Assembly: GCF_000422245.1 (NCBI RefSeq)
Contig: NZ_ATHI01000001.1
Coordinates: 62,001 to 126,000 of the forward strand
Origin: Alkalidesulfovibrio alkalitolerans DSM 16529
GTDB taxonomy: Bacteria > Desulfobacterota > Desulfovibrionia > Desulfovibrionales > Desulfovibrionaceae
Direction of reading: 5' to 3'
Length of the DNA: 64,000 bases
Below are positions 35,925-45,965 of the stretch, piece by piece; the first letter of the stretch is position 1, and each line of letters starts with the position of its first letter. The position numbers and the translations under genes were made by a program. The notes beneath the pieces are model-generated. The model saw nothing but the letters and a program-made list of their open reading frames with translations, searched no databases and was not told the DNA's origin.

Positions 35925-36664
35925 GCCGTGTCTTCCCCGGTTTGATCGGCCTTGTCCGCGCTCTCGCTCGACGCATTGGCGTCGGCCGCCTTTGCGGCGG
36001 CCTCGCCCGCGTCGAAGCCGATGGTGCGCCGGGCCTTCTCCACGCCTTCGCGGATGGTCAGGGCGTGGCTCACGATCTCGGCCAAGTGCGGTCGCAGCAG
36101 GCTGGACATGGCCTCGGCCACGGCCTCCTCGGTGAAGTCCAGGAACACGGCCTCGTTCTTGTAGGCGATGCGAAAGCCCCGCAGGATGTCGCCCGAGGCG
36201 TGCAGTTCGATGCCCTTGGCTAGGCGCTGTTTGTAGAGTTCGGCGAAGAAGTGGACGAGTTCCTTTTCCTGCTCGGGCGAGACGAGCACGCTCATGTCCA
36301 CCTTGCCCTCGACCAAGTCACAGTTCTCGGTCAGGTTGCGCAGCATGCGCTTCACGCAGTCCGTGTCCAGGGCCTCGCGGGCGGCCTCGGCCACGAGTTC
36401 GGACATGATGTTCTCCACGCCCTGGCTGACCGAGAGCAGCAGGTCTCGGGCCGCCTGGACGAGCGTGGTGCGGCTGCGCTCCGTGAAGACCTTGGCGTCC
36501 TCTTCGGCCTTGGCCAGAAGCGCCCGGGCCTGGTCCTCTGCCTCGCGCACGATGGCTCCTGCCCGGCTGCGCGCGGCGGCCACGATCTCTTCGGCCTCGG
36601 CCTCGGCGGCCTTCACGCCCTCGTTGCGGATGCGTTCGATGAGATGCTGCAAATCGCCGGACAT
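35921..36664 (-). CDS. atpE: V/A-type ATPase subunit E (peripheral stalk)
   Basis: A 247-residue stator subunit. The first 100 residues are a long charged helix (EGVKAAEAEAEEIVAAARSR) and the rest is the globular C-terminal domain. The start at 36664 has AGGAGAACGCA upstream; the longer open frame is an artefact. The C-terminus has a run of Ala-rich acidic residues (AAAKAADANASSESADKADQ), again low-complexity like the tail of subunit B. It is the first gene of the operon. No separate G/H subunit gene is seen. Confidence 0.92.
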   Translation of the reverse strand: MSGDLQHLIERIRNEGVKAAEAEAEEIVAAARSRAGAIVREAEDQARALLAKAEEDAKVFTERSRTTLVQAARDLLLSVSQGVENIMSELVAEAAREALDTDCVKRMLRNLTENCDLVEGKVDMSVLVSPEQEKELVHFFAELYKQRLAKGIELHASGDILRGFRIAYKNEAVFLDFTEEAVAEAMSSLLRPHLAEIVSHALTIREGVEKARRTIGFDAGEAAAKAADANASSESADKADQTGEDTA

Positions 36665-36815
36665 TGCGTTCTCCTGGAAGAAATGGCGGTTCTCGCCCGG
36701 ATACGGCGAATCGGCGCCTGCCTTCTTGCCTAACACATTAGTCTCGCTCGGGGGAAGCCCCCTTGACGGAAAATCGGCTCCCTGCGGGCCTTTCCGGGCG
36801 ATAGAGTACAGTCTG

Positions 36816-38591
36816 CTAGGGCAAAGGCAGGCTTTCGGCCAGAACCACGTTCGGCCGTTCGAGGATCGTGTAGGCGTAGCCGTACTCCTCGCGCGCGCCG
36901 CGCGAGACGAGGGCCACCGCCTGCCGGGAAAGCCAGACCCCGAGGTTCTTGAGTTCGAGCGCGCCGCCGCTTGGCGCGGGCCGCGAGGCGCCAAAGTCGC
37001 GCAATCCCACGAAGCGCCACTCGAAGTTCGGGCGGAAGCGGGACAGCCGGGCCGAAAGCTCGGCCTCCTCCTCGCCCAGGCACAGGACCGGCACAGGCTG
37101 GCGTCTGGTGTGGGCCAGGTGCATGGCCGCGGCAGCCCGGGCCAGCTCACAGGCGTCGTGGAGCTTTTCGGTCAGGCGGCGGGCGGCGTCCAGGAGGTCG
37201 TCCCTGCTTGCGCCCTTGGCCAGCAGAGGCTGCGAGCGCACATAGCGGAAGTATGGATTGCCGGTGACGGCGTCCTCGTTCGCGGCCACCTTCAGACAGC
37301 TCATGATGGCTCTGTCCAGGGCCGCGCGTCTGGTCCCGGCGTCGAATTCCCTGAACAGTCCCTCGAAATCCACGCGCTCTTTGCGTGCGTAGGCGCTTCG
37401 CGCCGCGCCGAGGAATGCCTCGCGATCGATGGCCGGGGCGCCCGCCGCATCTTCAGGGGAAAGGAAGGGAAAGACCTCGGGCGAAAGGATGCCTTCCCGG
37501 CTCAGGTTGAAGAAGGCCGTGCCCGCGGTCCGGGCGATGTCCGCGGCGAAGAGTTCGGCCTCCACGGCCGTGGCCAGATAGCCCAGCCGGGTGCGTACCC
37601 TGCGGCCCGCGTTGTCCGCCAGGACGGCTTCGCTGCCGTGGATCTCCACCGGACCATCGTGTGGCTCGGCGGCCGGACAGGAGGCGGGGGCGTCCGGCGT
37701 GTCGGCGGTGCAGTAGACGTCGTTTCCCCGGAAGGAGAGGTCGCAGCCCGCCATGAGAACGCGCGGCGCGTGAACGGTTTCGGCCGCGCCCAGGCAGGAG
37801 AGGAGTGAACTGAGCCAGGATTCGCGCATCCGGTAGGGGTTGGGCAGCGCGGCGAGGTCGAAGGATTCCATGAAAAAGACGCGGTGAAAGCGCGCGGCGA
37901 TGGCGCTCACCGGGGCCAGACTCAGGGAGATGAGCACGCTGCGTGAAAAGTCGTCGCCAGGAGCGTAAAAGTGGCGTTGCCCCGGATAGGTGTCCAGTTG
38001 GACCACGATGTCGGGCGTCACGCCATGGACGCGCAGGAAGGGCAGGGTGCGGGCGATGGCGATGACCAGGTGGCCCTTGGCGATGTCTCTGACGCATGGC
38101 CCCAGCCCGGCCAGGGAGGGGCCGGGCATGCAGATCAGGGCGGGCAGGCCGATCCTGGTCGCAGCCAGCTTTTCGGCCAACGGCGCGTCGAGCAGCAGCG
38201 GCATGTTGCGCAGCCGGTTCAGTTCGTGGCTGTACTCGTGCGTCTGGTTTTCGTCGCGCAGGTTCAGGGGGTCCGGAATCTTGGCCGAGCCCTTGGGATA
38301 GGCCACGAACTTGGTGTGGAGGAAGGCCAGGAGCTTTTGCAGCCTCACGACCTCGCGGGGATGACGCGCAAAGGCCTTGGAGGAGGTGCAGACCACCAGC
38401 CCGTGGGCGAACAGGGCCGGGTTCAGGGAAATCGCCTCGATCATGGATTCCTCGCTGCCCGGATCGAGCAGGGTCAGGCGCGAGGCGTCGCCCGGCAGCC
38501 CGAGGGAGGGCGCGCCCAGGCAGACGACGTGCGGCGCGGGGCCTTCTCCGGGCGGAGGGATCTCGTCGATGGTGAATTTCAGTCCGGCCAT
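36816..38591 (-). CDS. MptE-like (DUF115) protein, possible motility-associated glycosyltransferase
   Basis: A 591-residue soluble protein of the DUF115/MAF_flag10 family, whose members include 6-hydroxymethylpterin pyrophosphokinase MptE and Maf proteins that glycosylate flagellin. The conserved block is LPALICMPGPSLAGLGPCVRDI (about 149-170; GPSL at 157-160), then HLVIAIARTLPFL and VTPDIVVQLDTYP. The start is uncertain: 38591 (MAGLKFTID) or 38654 (MKPRAAA). It is divergent from gmd at the edge of the glycan cluster, which favours a glycosylation role over pterin synthesis (inference). Confidence 0.75.
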   Translation of the reverse strand: MAGLKFTIDEIPPPGEGPAPHVVCLGAPSLGLPGDASRLTLLDPGSEESMIEAISLNPALFAHGLVVCTSSKAFARHPREVVRLQKLLAFLHTKFVAYPKGSAKIPDPLNLRDENQTHEYSHELNRLRNMPLLLDAPLAEKLAATRIGLPALICMPGPSLAGLGPCVRDIAKGHLVIAIARTLPFLRVHGVTPDIVVQLDTYPGQRHFYAPGDDFSRSVLISLSLAPVSAIAARFHRVFFMESFDLAALPNPYRMRESWLSSLLSCLGAAETVHAPRVLMAGCDLSFRGNDVYCTADTPDAPASCPAAEPHDGPVEIHGSEAVLADNAGRRVRTRLGYLATAVEAELFAADIARTAGTAFFNLSREGILSPEVFPFLSPEDAAGAPAIDREAFLGAARSAYARKERVDFEGLFREFDAGTRRAALDRAIMSCLKVAANEDAVTGNPYFRYVRSQPLLAKGASRDDLLDAARRLTEKLHDACELARAAAAMHLAHTRRQPVPVLCLGEEEAELSARLSRFRPNFEWRFVGLRDFGASRPAPSGGALELKNLGVWLSRQAVALVSRGAREEYGYAYTILERPNVVLAESLPLP

Positions 38592-39040
38592 GACTCGCTT
38601 CAGGGGTCGTGGGGTTCTGGGCGCAAGAGCCTGGGCCGCCGCGCGCGGCTTCATATCACCCGGAGCGCGAAAAGAGGACGTGCTTGCGCTCCGGACAATT
38701 TCTCGCACGCGGGCCGTATTGCCATGGCGATTGTGTGCCGGGCTCGCTACGGTGTCAATGTTTTTACGCCCGCGCGAGCGTGCCGGGGGAGGTTGACTTT
38801 CCCTGGCCGCCGTGTCCTTTGAAGTGGCGCGGCGTTCGGCCATGTTTCGGGGCAAGGCACTCATCTTGCAAGCGAGCCGGGCGCGGGCTCCCTTTCCGGC
38901 ACGGAAACGAGGCGAAGCAAGAAAAGGCGGATGCGTGGGCCGCTCATGGGAAAGCAAGGCGATACGCCGGCAATGGCACAGTGTCAGGCGGGTGGATCGC
39001 GCAAATCAAGGGAAAGGCCGTGGGCCGAAACGGTTGGGAC
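38592..39040. other. Intergenic region between the MptE-like gene and gmd
   Basis: 449 bases with divergent genes at both ends, so promoters for both are expected. I find no recognisable ORF, no repeat module and no clear sigma-70 or sigma-54 promoter; a TTGACT at 38793 lacks a convincing -10. The base composition looks like the surroundings. Confidence 0.6.
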
Positions 39041-40138
39041 ATGCGTAAGGTAGCGTTGATCACCGGCGTGACCGGTCAGGACGGGTCGTACTTGGCCGAA
39101 CTGTTGCTGGGCAAAGGCTATGAGGTTCATGGTCTGAAGCGCAGGGCGTCCTTGTTCAACACCGAGCGGGTGGAGCATCTGTATCAGGACCCTCATGAGG
39201 CCGAGCGCCGTTTCATTCTCCACTATGGCGACATGACCGACGCCACCAATCTGATCCGCGTGGTTCAGGAAGTGCAGCCGGACGAAATCTACAATCTGGC
39301 GGCTCAGAGCCATGTGGCGGTTTCGTTCGAGACGCCGGAATACACGGCCGACTCGACGGCCTTGGGGCCTTTGCGCCTCCTGGAGGCCATCCGCATTCTC
39401 CGATTGGAGAAGAAGACCCGGTTCTATCAGGCCTCTACCTCCGAACTGTTCGGTAATTCCGGCATGGACAGGCAAAGTGAGATGACGCCGTTCAGTCCCC
39501 GCTCTCCCTATGCCGCCGCCAAGCTCTATGCCTACTGGATCACCGTCAACTACCGGGAAGCGTACGGCATGTACGCGTGCAACGGCATCCTCTTCAACCA
39601 TGAGTCTCCCCGCAGGGGAGAGACGTTCGTCACTCGCAAGATCACCCGCGGCCTGACGCGGATAGCGGCGGGCATCGAATCGACGATCTGGCTCGGAAAC
39701 CTCGACGCCCGGCGCGACTGGGGCCATGCCGCGGATTTCACCGAGATGATGTGGCTGATGCTGCAGCAGGATGAACCCGATGACTATGTGATTGCTACCG
39801 GGACAAGCTATTCCGTACGTGATTTCGTGGAGATCGCGGGTCGGAAGCTCGGCATGGCGGTGCACTGGCAGGGCAAAGGGGTGGATGAGATCGGCATCGA
39901 CACCGTGACCGGCAACGTGGTGGTGCGCATCGATCCCAGATATTACCGCCCCACCGAGGTAAACAGCCTGACCGGCGAGGTGGAGAAGGCCAGGAAAAAG
40001 CTGGGCTGGGTTCCGAAGACGTCCTTTGAGGCCATGGTGGAGGAGATGGTCGCCTCGGACTTGGAGAAAGCCAGGCTGGAAGTGCTGTGCAGGGAAAATG
40101 GCCACGGCGTCCAGCCCGGATGCCGGGGGGAAGGATGA
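39041..40138 (+). CDS. gmd: GDP-mannose 4,6-dehydratase
   Basis: A 365-residue short-chain dehydrogenase making GDP-4-keto-6-deoxymannose. The Rossmann motif is [13 protein letters not shown] (8-20), the catalytic Ser/Thr-Tyr-Lys set is visible in STSELFGN and [12 protein letters not shown], and the [16 protein letters not shown] block is specific to Gmd. The start at 39041 ([16 protein letters not shown]) is preferred over the long upstream frame. It overlaps fcl by ATGA, so both steps to GDP-fucose are coupled. First gene of the glycan cluster. Confidence 0.97.
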   Translation: MRKVALITGVTGQDGSYLAELLLGKGYEVHGLKRRASLFNTERVEHLYQDPHEAERRFILHYGDMTDATNLIRVVQEVQPDEIYNLAAQSHVAVSFETPEYTADSTALGPLRLLEAIRILRLEKKTRFYQASTSELFGNSGMDRQSEMTPFSPRSPYAAAKLYAYWITVNYREAYGMYACNGILFNHESPRRGETFVTRKITRGLTRIAAGIESTIWLGNLDARRDWGHAADFTEMMWLMLQQDEPDDYVIATGTSYSVRDFVEIAGRKLGMAVHWQGKGVDEIGIDTVTGNVVVRIDPRYYRPTEVNSLTGEVEKARKKLGWVPKTSFEAMVEEMVASDLEKARLEVLCRENGHGVQPGCRGEG

Positions 40139-41079
40139 ATCCGGGCGCACGAATCTATGTCGCGGGCCACGGGGGGCTTGTGGGTTCGGCCCTCGTGCGG
40201 CGGCTGAATGCCGAAGGGTGCGGAAATCTGATTCTGCGCACCCGCGCCGCGTTGGACCTGACCAGCCAGTCCGATGTCCGTCGATTTTTTGAGCAGGAGC
40301 GCCCCGAGTACGTCTTCCTGGCTGCGGCCAAAGTCGGCGGCATTCATGCCAACAGCCGGTATCCGGCTGACTTCATTCGCGACAATCTGCTGATCCAGAC
40401 CAATGTCATCGACGCGGCCTGGCAATCCGGGGTGCGCAAATTTTTGTTCCTTGGCTCGTCCTGTATCTATCCGCGCGATGCGAGGCAGCCCATTTCGGAA
40501 GACGCCTTGTTGACCGGGCCGCTGGAAGCGACGAACGAGTGGTACGCCGTTGCCAAAATAGCGGGGATCAAGCTTTGCCAGGGGCTTCGGAGACAATATG
40601 GGTTTGACGCCATTTGCGCCATGCCGACGAATCTCTACGGCCCGGGCGACAATTTTCATCCGGAGAATTCCCACGTGGTTCCCGGTCTCATGCGCCGCTT
40701 CCATGAAGCGAGGCTTGCGGGAGCCGCCGAGGTCGAGGTCTGGGGAACCGGAACTCCGCTCAGGGAATTCCTCCATGTAGACGACTTGGCGGACGCCTTG
40801 GTTTTTCTCATGGACAACTATTCGGACGAATCCATCATCAACGTGGGCTCCCAAGCCGAGGTCTCTATTCGGGAACTGGCGGAAGCCATCGGTCGCGTTG
40901 TCGGATTCGAGGGGGCCATCCGGTTCGTGCGGCCGGAGATGGACGGCACGCCGCGCAAGTTGACTGACAGTCGCAGGCTGAAGGCCATGGGTTGGAAACC
41001 GAGGCGCGCCTTGGAGCAAGGATTGGCAGAAACCTATCGGTGGTATTGTCATGCCATTGGGCAACGGGAAGGATCATGA
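40135..41079 (+). CDS. fcl: GDP-L-fucose synthase
   Basis: A 314-residue epimerase-reductase that converts the Gmd product to GDP-L-fucose. The Rossmann motif is [14 protein letters not shown] (11-24), with [13 protein letters not shown] and [16 protein letters not shown] holding the Ser, Tyr and Lys of the active site, and [18 protein letters not shown] as family marker. ATGA links to gmd and to the downstream glycosyltransferase. The presence of gmd and fcl predicts L-fucose or a derivative in the surface glycan. Confidence 0.97.
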   Translation: MNPGARIYVAGHGGLVGSALVRRLNAEGCGNLILRTRAALDLTSQSDVRRFFEQERPEYVFLAAAKVGGIHANSRYPADFIRDNLLIQTNVIDAAWQSGVRKFLFLGSSCIYPRDARQPISEDALLTGPLEATNEWYAVAKIAGIKLCQGLRRQYGFDAICAMPTNLYGPGDNFHPENSHVVPGLMRRFHEARLAGAAEVEVWGTGTPLREFLHVDDLADALVFLMDNYSDESIINVGSQAEVSIRELAEAIGRVVGFEGAIRFVRPEMDGTPRKLTDSRRLKAMGWKPRRALEQGLAETYRWYCHAIGQREGS

Positions 41080-41876
41080 GCAACGCGCCCAGGATTTCAG
41101 CAATAGTGCCCACCTACAATCAGGCCGAATACCTGTGGGCGTGCCTCGATTCCATATGGTTCCAGGATTATCCGGACATCGAGATCATCGTGGTGGCGGA
41201 CCCGTCGCCCGACAACACATCCGGGCTGCTCGCCGAATACGTGCGCGCCGTTGCGTCCGACACGGTGTCGCATGCCGCGCGGCTCGAGGACGACGGAACC
41301 ATATCCCGCTGCGTGTATCCCCGCTATCGGGCTGCGGGCCGTACCCTGATCGTTCAGGAGAACGAGACCCGCCTCGGCCACACGCCGTCCTACAACAAGG
41401 GATTCGAGATGGCGTCCGGCGAATACTGCACTTACGTCGCCTCGGACGACATCTGCCATCCCCAGATGTTTTCCGAGATGGCGGCGTACCTCGACCGCGA
41501 CGAGGCGGATTTCGTTTATTCGGACATGTTCGTGGTGGATGACGACATGCGCGTCCTGCGCGAATTCCGTCTGCCAGATTACAGTTTCGAGGATTGCTTC
41601 TGCGACTGGTACCTGTGCGGGGTGTCCAAGCTCTACCGCCGCTCGCTGCATGAGCGGTTCGGCTATTTCGACAATGCCTACACGGCAAACGACCACGAAT
41701 GCTTTCTGCGTTTCGCCTTGAACGGGGCGCGCTTCAAGCATGTTCCCAAGGTGCTCTATTCCGTCCGGAGCCATGATCAGCGGGGGCGGGACGTGCATGG
41801 CGAAGAATCGTGGAAGAAGTTGCTGGCGGAATCCTCGTCCCTGGTGAGGGTTGCGCGGGAACACCGGAAGGACTGA
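41076..41876 (+). CDS. Family 2 glycosyltransferase
   Basis: A 266-residue GT-A enzyme. It begins with the GT2 N-terminus RISAIVPTYNQAEYLWACLDSI and holds the nucleotide-binding DPSPDN and the catalytic-metal motif YVASDD (about 128-133). A cysteine-containing segment (EDCFCDWYLCGVSKLYRR) precedes the acceptor region. No membrane anchor is seen. It overlaps fcl by ATGA and ends about 107 bases before asnB. Confidence 0.92.
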   Translation: MSNAPRISAIVPTYNQAEYLWACLDSIWFQDYPDIEIIVVADPSPDNTSGLLAEYVRAVASDTVSHAARLEDDGTISRCVYPRYRAAGRTLIVQENETRLGHTPSYNKGFEMASGEYCTYVASDDICHPQMFSEMAAYLDRDEADFVYSDMFVVDDDMRVLREFRLPDYSFEDCFCDWYLCGVSKLYRRSLHERFGYFDNAYTANDHECFLRFALNGARFKHVPKVLYSVRSHDQRGRDVHGEESWKKLLAESSSLVRVAREHRKD

Positions 41877-41983
41877 CTATTCCTTGCCGGGCGAAAAAAC
41901 CGAGGGAATGTCGGGGTGGACGGAAAGGCCGGACGGCATGCGACTGATCGTCATGGGTGCCCATCTGGATCGGAAAACGAGCG

Positions 41984-43873
41984 ATGTGCGGAATCTGTGG
42001 ACTGATAAATTATGACGGCTCCCCGGCCGAGGTCGGCGTTCTCGGAAGAATGACGCGGGCGATCGCGCATCGCGGTCCAGACGGCGAGGGCGTGTGGCTG
42101 GACGGTCCGGTGGGGCTCGGGCATCGGCGGCTGGCCATCCTGGACCTCTCCGACGAGGGCGCGCAGCCCATGCGGCGCGGGCCTGTCTGCATCACCTACA
42201 ACGGCGAGATCTACAATTTCCTCGAGCTTCGCGCCGAGCTCGAAGCCCACGGCCACGTCTTTTCTTCGCGCACCGACACCGAGGTCGTCCTGGCCGCCTA
42301 CAGGCAGTGGGGCGAGGCCTGCGTGACGCGCTTAAACGGCATGTTCGCCTTCGCCGTCTGGGACCAGGAGCGGCGAGGCCTGTTCTTGGCCAGGGACCGC
42401 TACGGCATAAAGCCGCTGTATTACGCCTTCTTTGGCCGAAGCTTCCTGTTTGGTTCCGAGCAGAAGGCGATCCTGGCCCACCCCGAGGCCAGGCGCGCCA
42501 TGGACGCCGAGGCCCTGCTGGAATACTTCACCTTCCAGAACTTCTTCACGCGCAAGACCCTGACCAGGAGCGTAGAGATGTTTCCGGCCGGATGCACGGC
42601 CTTCGTGCCCGCCACGCAGGAGGAGCGCGCCCTGCGCTTCTCGCGCTACTGGGACTTCGACTTCCGGGAGCCGGAAAGGCCGCTTGGCGAGGGCGAGTAT
42701 CTCGAAGAACTGGACATGCTCTTCAGTCGAGCAGTCAAGCGGCAACTCGTCAGCGACGTGGAACTCGGGGCCTATCTGTCCGGCGGCATCGACTCGGGCT
42801 CCATCACCGCGGTGGCGGCCTCGCACCTGCCCTACATCAAGAGCTTCACCTGCGGCTTCGACCTGCGCTCGGCCTCGGGCCTGGAGCTGGCTTGCGATGA
42901 GCGGGCCAATGCCGAGTACATGTCCTACCTCTTCAAGACCGAGCACTACGAGATGGTGCTCAAGGCGGGCGACATGGAGCGCTGCCTGCCCACCCTGGCC
43001 TGGCACCTGGAAGAGCCCAGGGTGGGGCAGTGCTACCCCAACTTCTACGCGGCCAAACTGGCCTCGAAGTTCGTCAAGGTGGTGCTCGGCGGCACGGGCG
43101 GGGACGAATTGTTCGCGGGCTATCCCTGGCGCTATTACCGCGCCGCCGTGTGCAGCGATTTCGAGGACTACATCGACAAGTACTACGTCTTCTGGCAGCG
43201 GCTGATCCCAAACCGCCTCATCAAGGAGGTCTTCGCGCCCATCTGGGGCGAGGTCGGCCACGTCTGGACGCGCGACATCTTCCGCGACGTTTTCGGCGAA
43301 CGCAGGCACCTGCCCTGCACGCCGGAGCAGTCCGTGAACAATTCGCTCTATTTCGAGGCCAAGACCTTCCTGCACGGCCTGCTCACGGTGGAGGACAAGA
43401 TGTCCATGGCTCACGGCCTGGAGAACCGGGTGCCGTTCCTGGACAACGACCTCGTGGATTTCGCCATGCGCCTGCCGGTGTCCATGAAGCTCGGCAACCT
43501 CACCGAGGTCGTGCGGATGAACGAGAACGAGCCCGGCCCCAAGGGGCCTAAGTACTTCGAGAAAACCCGTGACGGAAAAATGGCGCTGCGCCGAGTGCTC
43601 GGCCGCCATGTGCCGCAGGACATCTCTGGCGGCGTCAAACAGGGCTTTTCCGCGCCGGACGAGAGCTGGTTCAGGGGCGAGAGCATCCGCTACGTGGCCA
43701 ACCGGCTCATCAAGCGCGAAGCCGCAGTGTACGAGTATCTGGACCGCGACGCGGTGCGACGGCTGGTCATGGAGCACCTGGAGGGCAAGAAGAACCGCCG
43801 CCTGCTGATCTGGTCGCTGCTCAACGTGGAGTGCTGGCTGCGCGAGTACATCCGCGGCGAGGGGAGGGCCTGA
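41984..43873 (+). CDS. asnB: AsnB-type asparagine synthetase (glutamine-hydrolysing)
   Basis: A 629-residue amidotransferase. The start at 41984 places the nucleophile Cys at position 2 (MCGICGLINYDG), as required for class II glutamine amidotransferases; a longer frame would bury it. The glutaminase domain has AHRGPDGEG, YNGEIYNF and RTDTEV; the synthetase domain has the PP-loop YLSGGIDSG. Within a glycan cluster such enzymes may amidate a sugar acid or aminoacyl substituent instead of making free Asn (inference). It overlaps the next gene as TGATG. Confidence 0.95.
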   Translation: MCGICGLINYDGSPAEVGVLGRMTRAIAHRGPDGEGVWLDGPVGLGHRRLAILDLSDEGAQPMRRGPVCITYNGEIYNFLELRAELEAHGHVFSSRTDTEVVLAAYRQWGEACVTRLNGMFAFAVWDQERRGLFLARDRYGIKPLYYAFFGRSFLFGSEQKAILAHPEARRAMDAEALLEYFTFQNFFTRKTLTRSVEMFPAGCTAFVPATQEERALRFSRYWDFDFREPERPLGEGEYLEELDMLFSRAVKRQLVSDVELGAYLSGGIDSGSITAVAASHLPYIKSFTCGFDLRSASGLELACDERANAEYMSYLFKTEHYEMVLKAGDMERCLPTLAWHLEEPRVGQCYPNFYAAKLASKFVKVVLGGTGGDELFAGYPWRYYRAAVCSDFEDYIDKYYVFWQRLIPNRLIKEVFAPIWGEVGHVWTRDIFRDVFGERRHLPCTPEQSVNNSLYFEAKTFLHGLLTVEDKMSMAHGLENRVPFLDNDLVDFAMRLPVSMKLGNLTEVVRMNENEPGPKGPKYFEKTRDGKMALRRVLGRHVPQDISGGVKQGFSAPDESWFRGESIRYVANRLIKREAAVYEYLDRDAVRRLVMEHLEGKKNRRLLIWSLLNVECWLREYIRGEGRA

Positions 43874-44919
43874 TGCTCCGGGTCGAGCGTCTCCCGGTCC
43901 GCAGCCTCCCGGACTACGACGGCCTCCTGGCCGTGTCTCCGGCGGCCATGATGACCCACTCCCCGGAGTGGCTGGACATGCTCGGGGAAGTCACAGGCGC
44001 CGAGGCCCAACTCATCGCCGCTTGGGACAGCGATGGGCTGGTCGGCGTCCTACCGTATGTGATTTCGCCCGACCAGGGGGAAGGCAGGGTCATCAACTCC
44101 CTGCCGTTCTTCGGCAGCCACGGCGGCCCCGTGTGTCGGCCCGGCCTGGACGGCTCGGACGTTCTGGAGGCTCTGGCCGGGGAGTTCGACCAGGTGGCTC
44201 GTGAGAGCGGCTGCCGCTCCGCCACTTTCATCCTTACACCCGTCGAAACCCGCTTGGAGGATTTGCGCCGGATTCTGCGCCCGGACGCGGAAGACTGGCG
44301 CCTGGGCCAGATAGCCCCGCTTCCCGGGGATCCGGAACGCATCCTGCCGGACCTAGTGGAGGGCAAGCGGCGCAACAACATCCGCAACGCCCAGCGCAAA
44401 GGGGTGACCGTGCGCGAGCGCTGCGACGACGAAGCCCTGGACTGGCTGCGGGCCATGCACGAGCGGGGTATCGGCGGCAGGGGCGGCCTGACCAAACCCG
44501 AAGCCTTTTTCGCCTGGGCCGCGCGTTCGGCGCGCTCGGGCGGCATGTGCTCGTTCCTCTTCGCCGAGAAGGACGACTGCATCGCCGCAGGCATGCTCGT
44601 GGCCCGCTTCGGCGATTGCTGGGAGTACCTAGTCCCGGCCATGGACGCTGCGGTGCAGGATAGCAACGCCCTTTCCCTCCTGGTCTACGAGGGCATGCGC
44701 CGGGCCGCCGGGGCTGGGGCCGCGCGGTGGAATTTCGGAGGCACCTGGGATACACAGGAGGGCGTGCACCGCTTCAAGAGGCAGTTCGGGGCGGAGGACC
44801 GTCCCTACCACTACCTCATCCGGATCTACGATCCGGCCTTGGCCGGAATGACCAGGGCGCGGCTGTCCGAGGCCTTTCCCTTCTTTTACAGCTTGCCCTT
44901 CAGGATGTGCGCGTCATGA
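43873..44919 (+). CDS. FemAB-like GNAT acyl/aminoacyltransferase
   Basis: A 348-residue protein of the FemAB/GNAT fold. Two half domains are suggested: residues 1-150 and 150-348. Family features are RNNIRNAQRKG (about 173-183), a central GNAT beta-bulge region MCSFLFAEKDDCIAAGMLV, and the C-terminal GGTWDTQEGVHRFKRQFGAE (about 300-319). FemAB enzymes add aminoacyl or acyl groups to sugars or peptides. It is linked to asnB and the DegT aminotransferase by overlapping stop/start codons, so these three probably modify one amino-sugar. Confidence 0.85.
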   Translation: MLRVERLPVRSLPDYDGLLAVSPAAMMTHSPEWLDMLGEVTGAEAQLIAAWDSDGLVGVLPYVISPDQGEGRVINSLPFFGSHGGPVCRPGLDGSDVLEALAGEFDQVARESGCRSATFILTPVETRLEDLRRILRPDAEDWRLGQIAPLPGDPERILPDLVEGKRRNNIRNAQRKGVTVRERCDDEALDWLRAMHERGIGGRGGLTKPEAFFAWAARSARSGGMCSFLFAEKDDCIAAGMLVARFGDCWEYLVPAMDAAVQDSNALSLLVYEGMRRAAGAGAARWNFGGTWDTQEGVHRFKRQFGAEDRPYHYLIRIYDPALAGMTRARLSEAFPFFYSLPFRMCAS

Positions 44920-45956
44920 TCCCCCATTTGCGACCGACCATCGAAGCGGAGGACTTCCAGGCGATGCAACGGGTTATGTCCGGCCGCATGCTGGCCGAGG
45001 GCGCCCTGGCCGGGGAACTGGCCCGGCGTCTGAGCGCGCTGGCCGGAGGCGCCGGGGGCGTGGCCTGCGGGTCCGGAACCCAGGCCCTAGTCCTGGCCTT
45101 GCTGGCGGCGGGAGTCGGAACGGGCTGCCGAGTTGCCCTGCCTACCTATGTTTGCCCCAGCCTGCTGGCGGCCATCCGCCATGTGGGCGCCCGGCCCGTG
45201 TTCTGCGACATCGCTCATGATCTTCTGCTGGACCCGGACCAGGCCCTGGCGGCCGCCCAGACTTGCGAGGCCCTCATCGTGCCCCACATCCTAGGGCGCT
45301 GGCGCGACTTCTCCGCGCTACGCGGCCATAAGGCCGTGGTCATCGAGGATTTCGCTCAGTTCCTCTGCCCTGGCGAGGACTTTCCGGGACTTGTCGGCGA
45401 TCTGAGTATCTTTTCCCTGCAGGCCACCAAAGTTCTTTGCGCCGGGGAAGGCGGGGTGGTCGTGGCAGCCGAGCCCGGGCTAGTGGACCGGTTGGCGGAC
45501 CTTAAACGTATCGACGGTTCGATATACGCCCTCAACCTCTGGCCCCTGAGCGACCTGCAGGCCGCTCTGGGCCTGGCCCAACTCGACCGGCTCCGAGACT
45601 TCACGGCCCGCCGCGCCCGCGTGGCCGAGGCGTACCTGTCCCTGCTTCGGGATCTGCCGGGCCTGTCCTGGCCCGCAGCCGTGCGCTGTATGCATTTCCG
45701 TTTTCCCGTGCTCGTGCCCGAGGGCCGCGGGGTGGAGGGACTCATGGCAGCTTTCGAGAGTCGCGGCGTGGCGGTGCGGCGACCTGTGGACATCCTGACC
45801 CACCGTTTCGAGCCCGGGGTCAGGGACGAGGACTTTCCCGTGGCGCGAGAGGTCTGGGATCGTACCTTGTCCCTGCCCATCTATCCGGGCTTGGGCGACG
45901 GGGAGTTGGAGATGGTGCTCAATGTGGCCCGGGGCGTCCTGGGTCGGATGGGTTAG
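44916..45956 (+). CDS. DegT/DnrJ/EryC1 sugar aminotransferase
   Basis: A 346-residue PLP-dependent enzyme that aminates keto-sugar nucleotides. The catalytic Lys lies in IFSLQATKVLCAGEGGVVV (about 164-182), and the PLP-binding Asp is in VVIEDFAQFL. It lacks the N-terminal PLPxP consensus of the second family member at 56466 and is shorter by 20 residues. It starts at the ATGA overlap with the FemAB-like gene and ends 9 bases before the sulfotransferase gene. Confidence 0.93.
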   Translation: MIPHLRPTIEAEDFQAMQRVMSGRMLAEGALAGELARRLSALAGGAGGVACGSGTQALVLALLAAGVGTGCRVALPTYVCPSLLAAIRHVGARPVFCDIAHDLLLDPDQALAAAQTCEALIVPHILGRWRDFSALRGHKAVVIEDFAQFLCPGEDFPGLVGDLSIFSLQATKVLCAGEGGVVVAAEPGLVDRLADLKRIDGSIYALNLWPLSDLQAALGLAQLDRLRDFTARRARVAEAYLSLLRDLPGLSWPAAVRCMHFRFPVLVPEGRGVEGLMAAFESRGVAVRRPVDILTHRFEPGVRDEDFPVAREVWDRTLSLPIYPGLGDGELEMVLNVARGVLGRMG

Positions 45957-45965
45957 GAGGAGGTC

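Noticed and set aside
38793-38821. Possible promoter before gmd
   Set aside because: The -35-like TTGACT has no acceptable -10 at the right distance.
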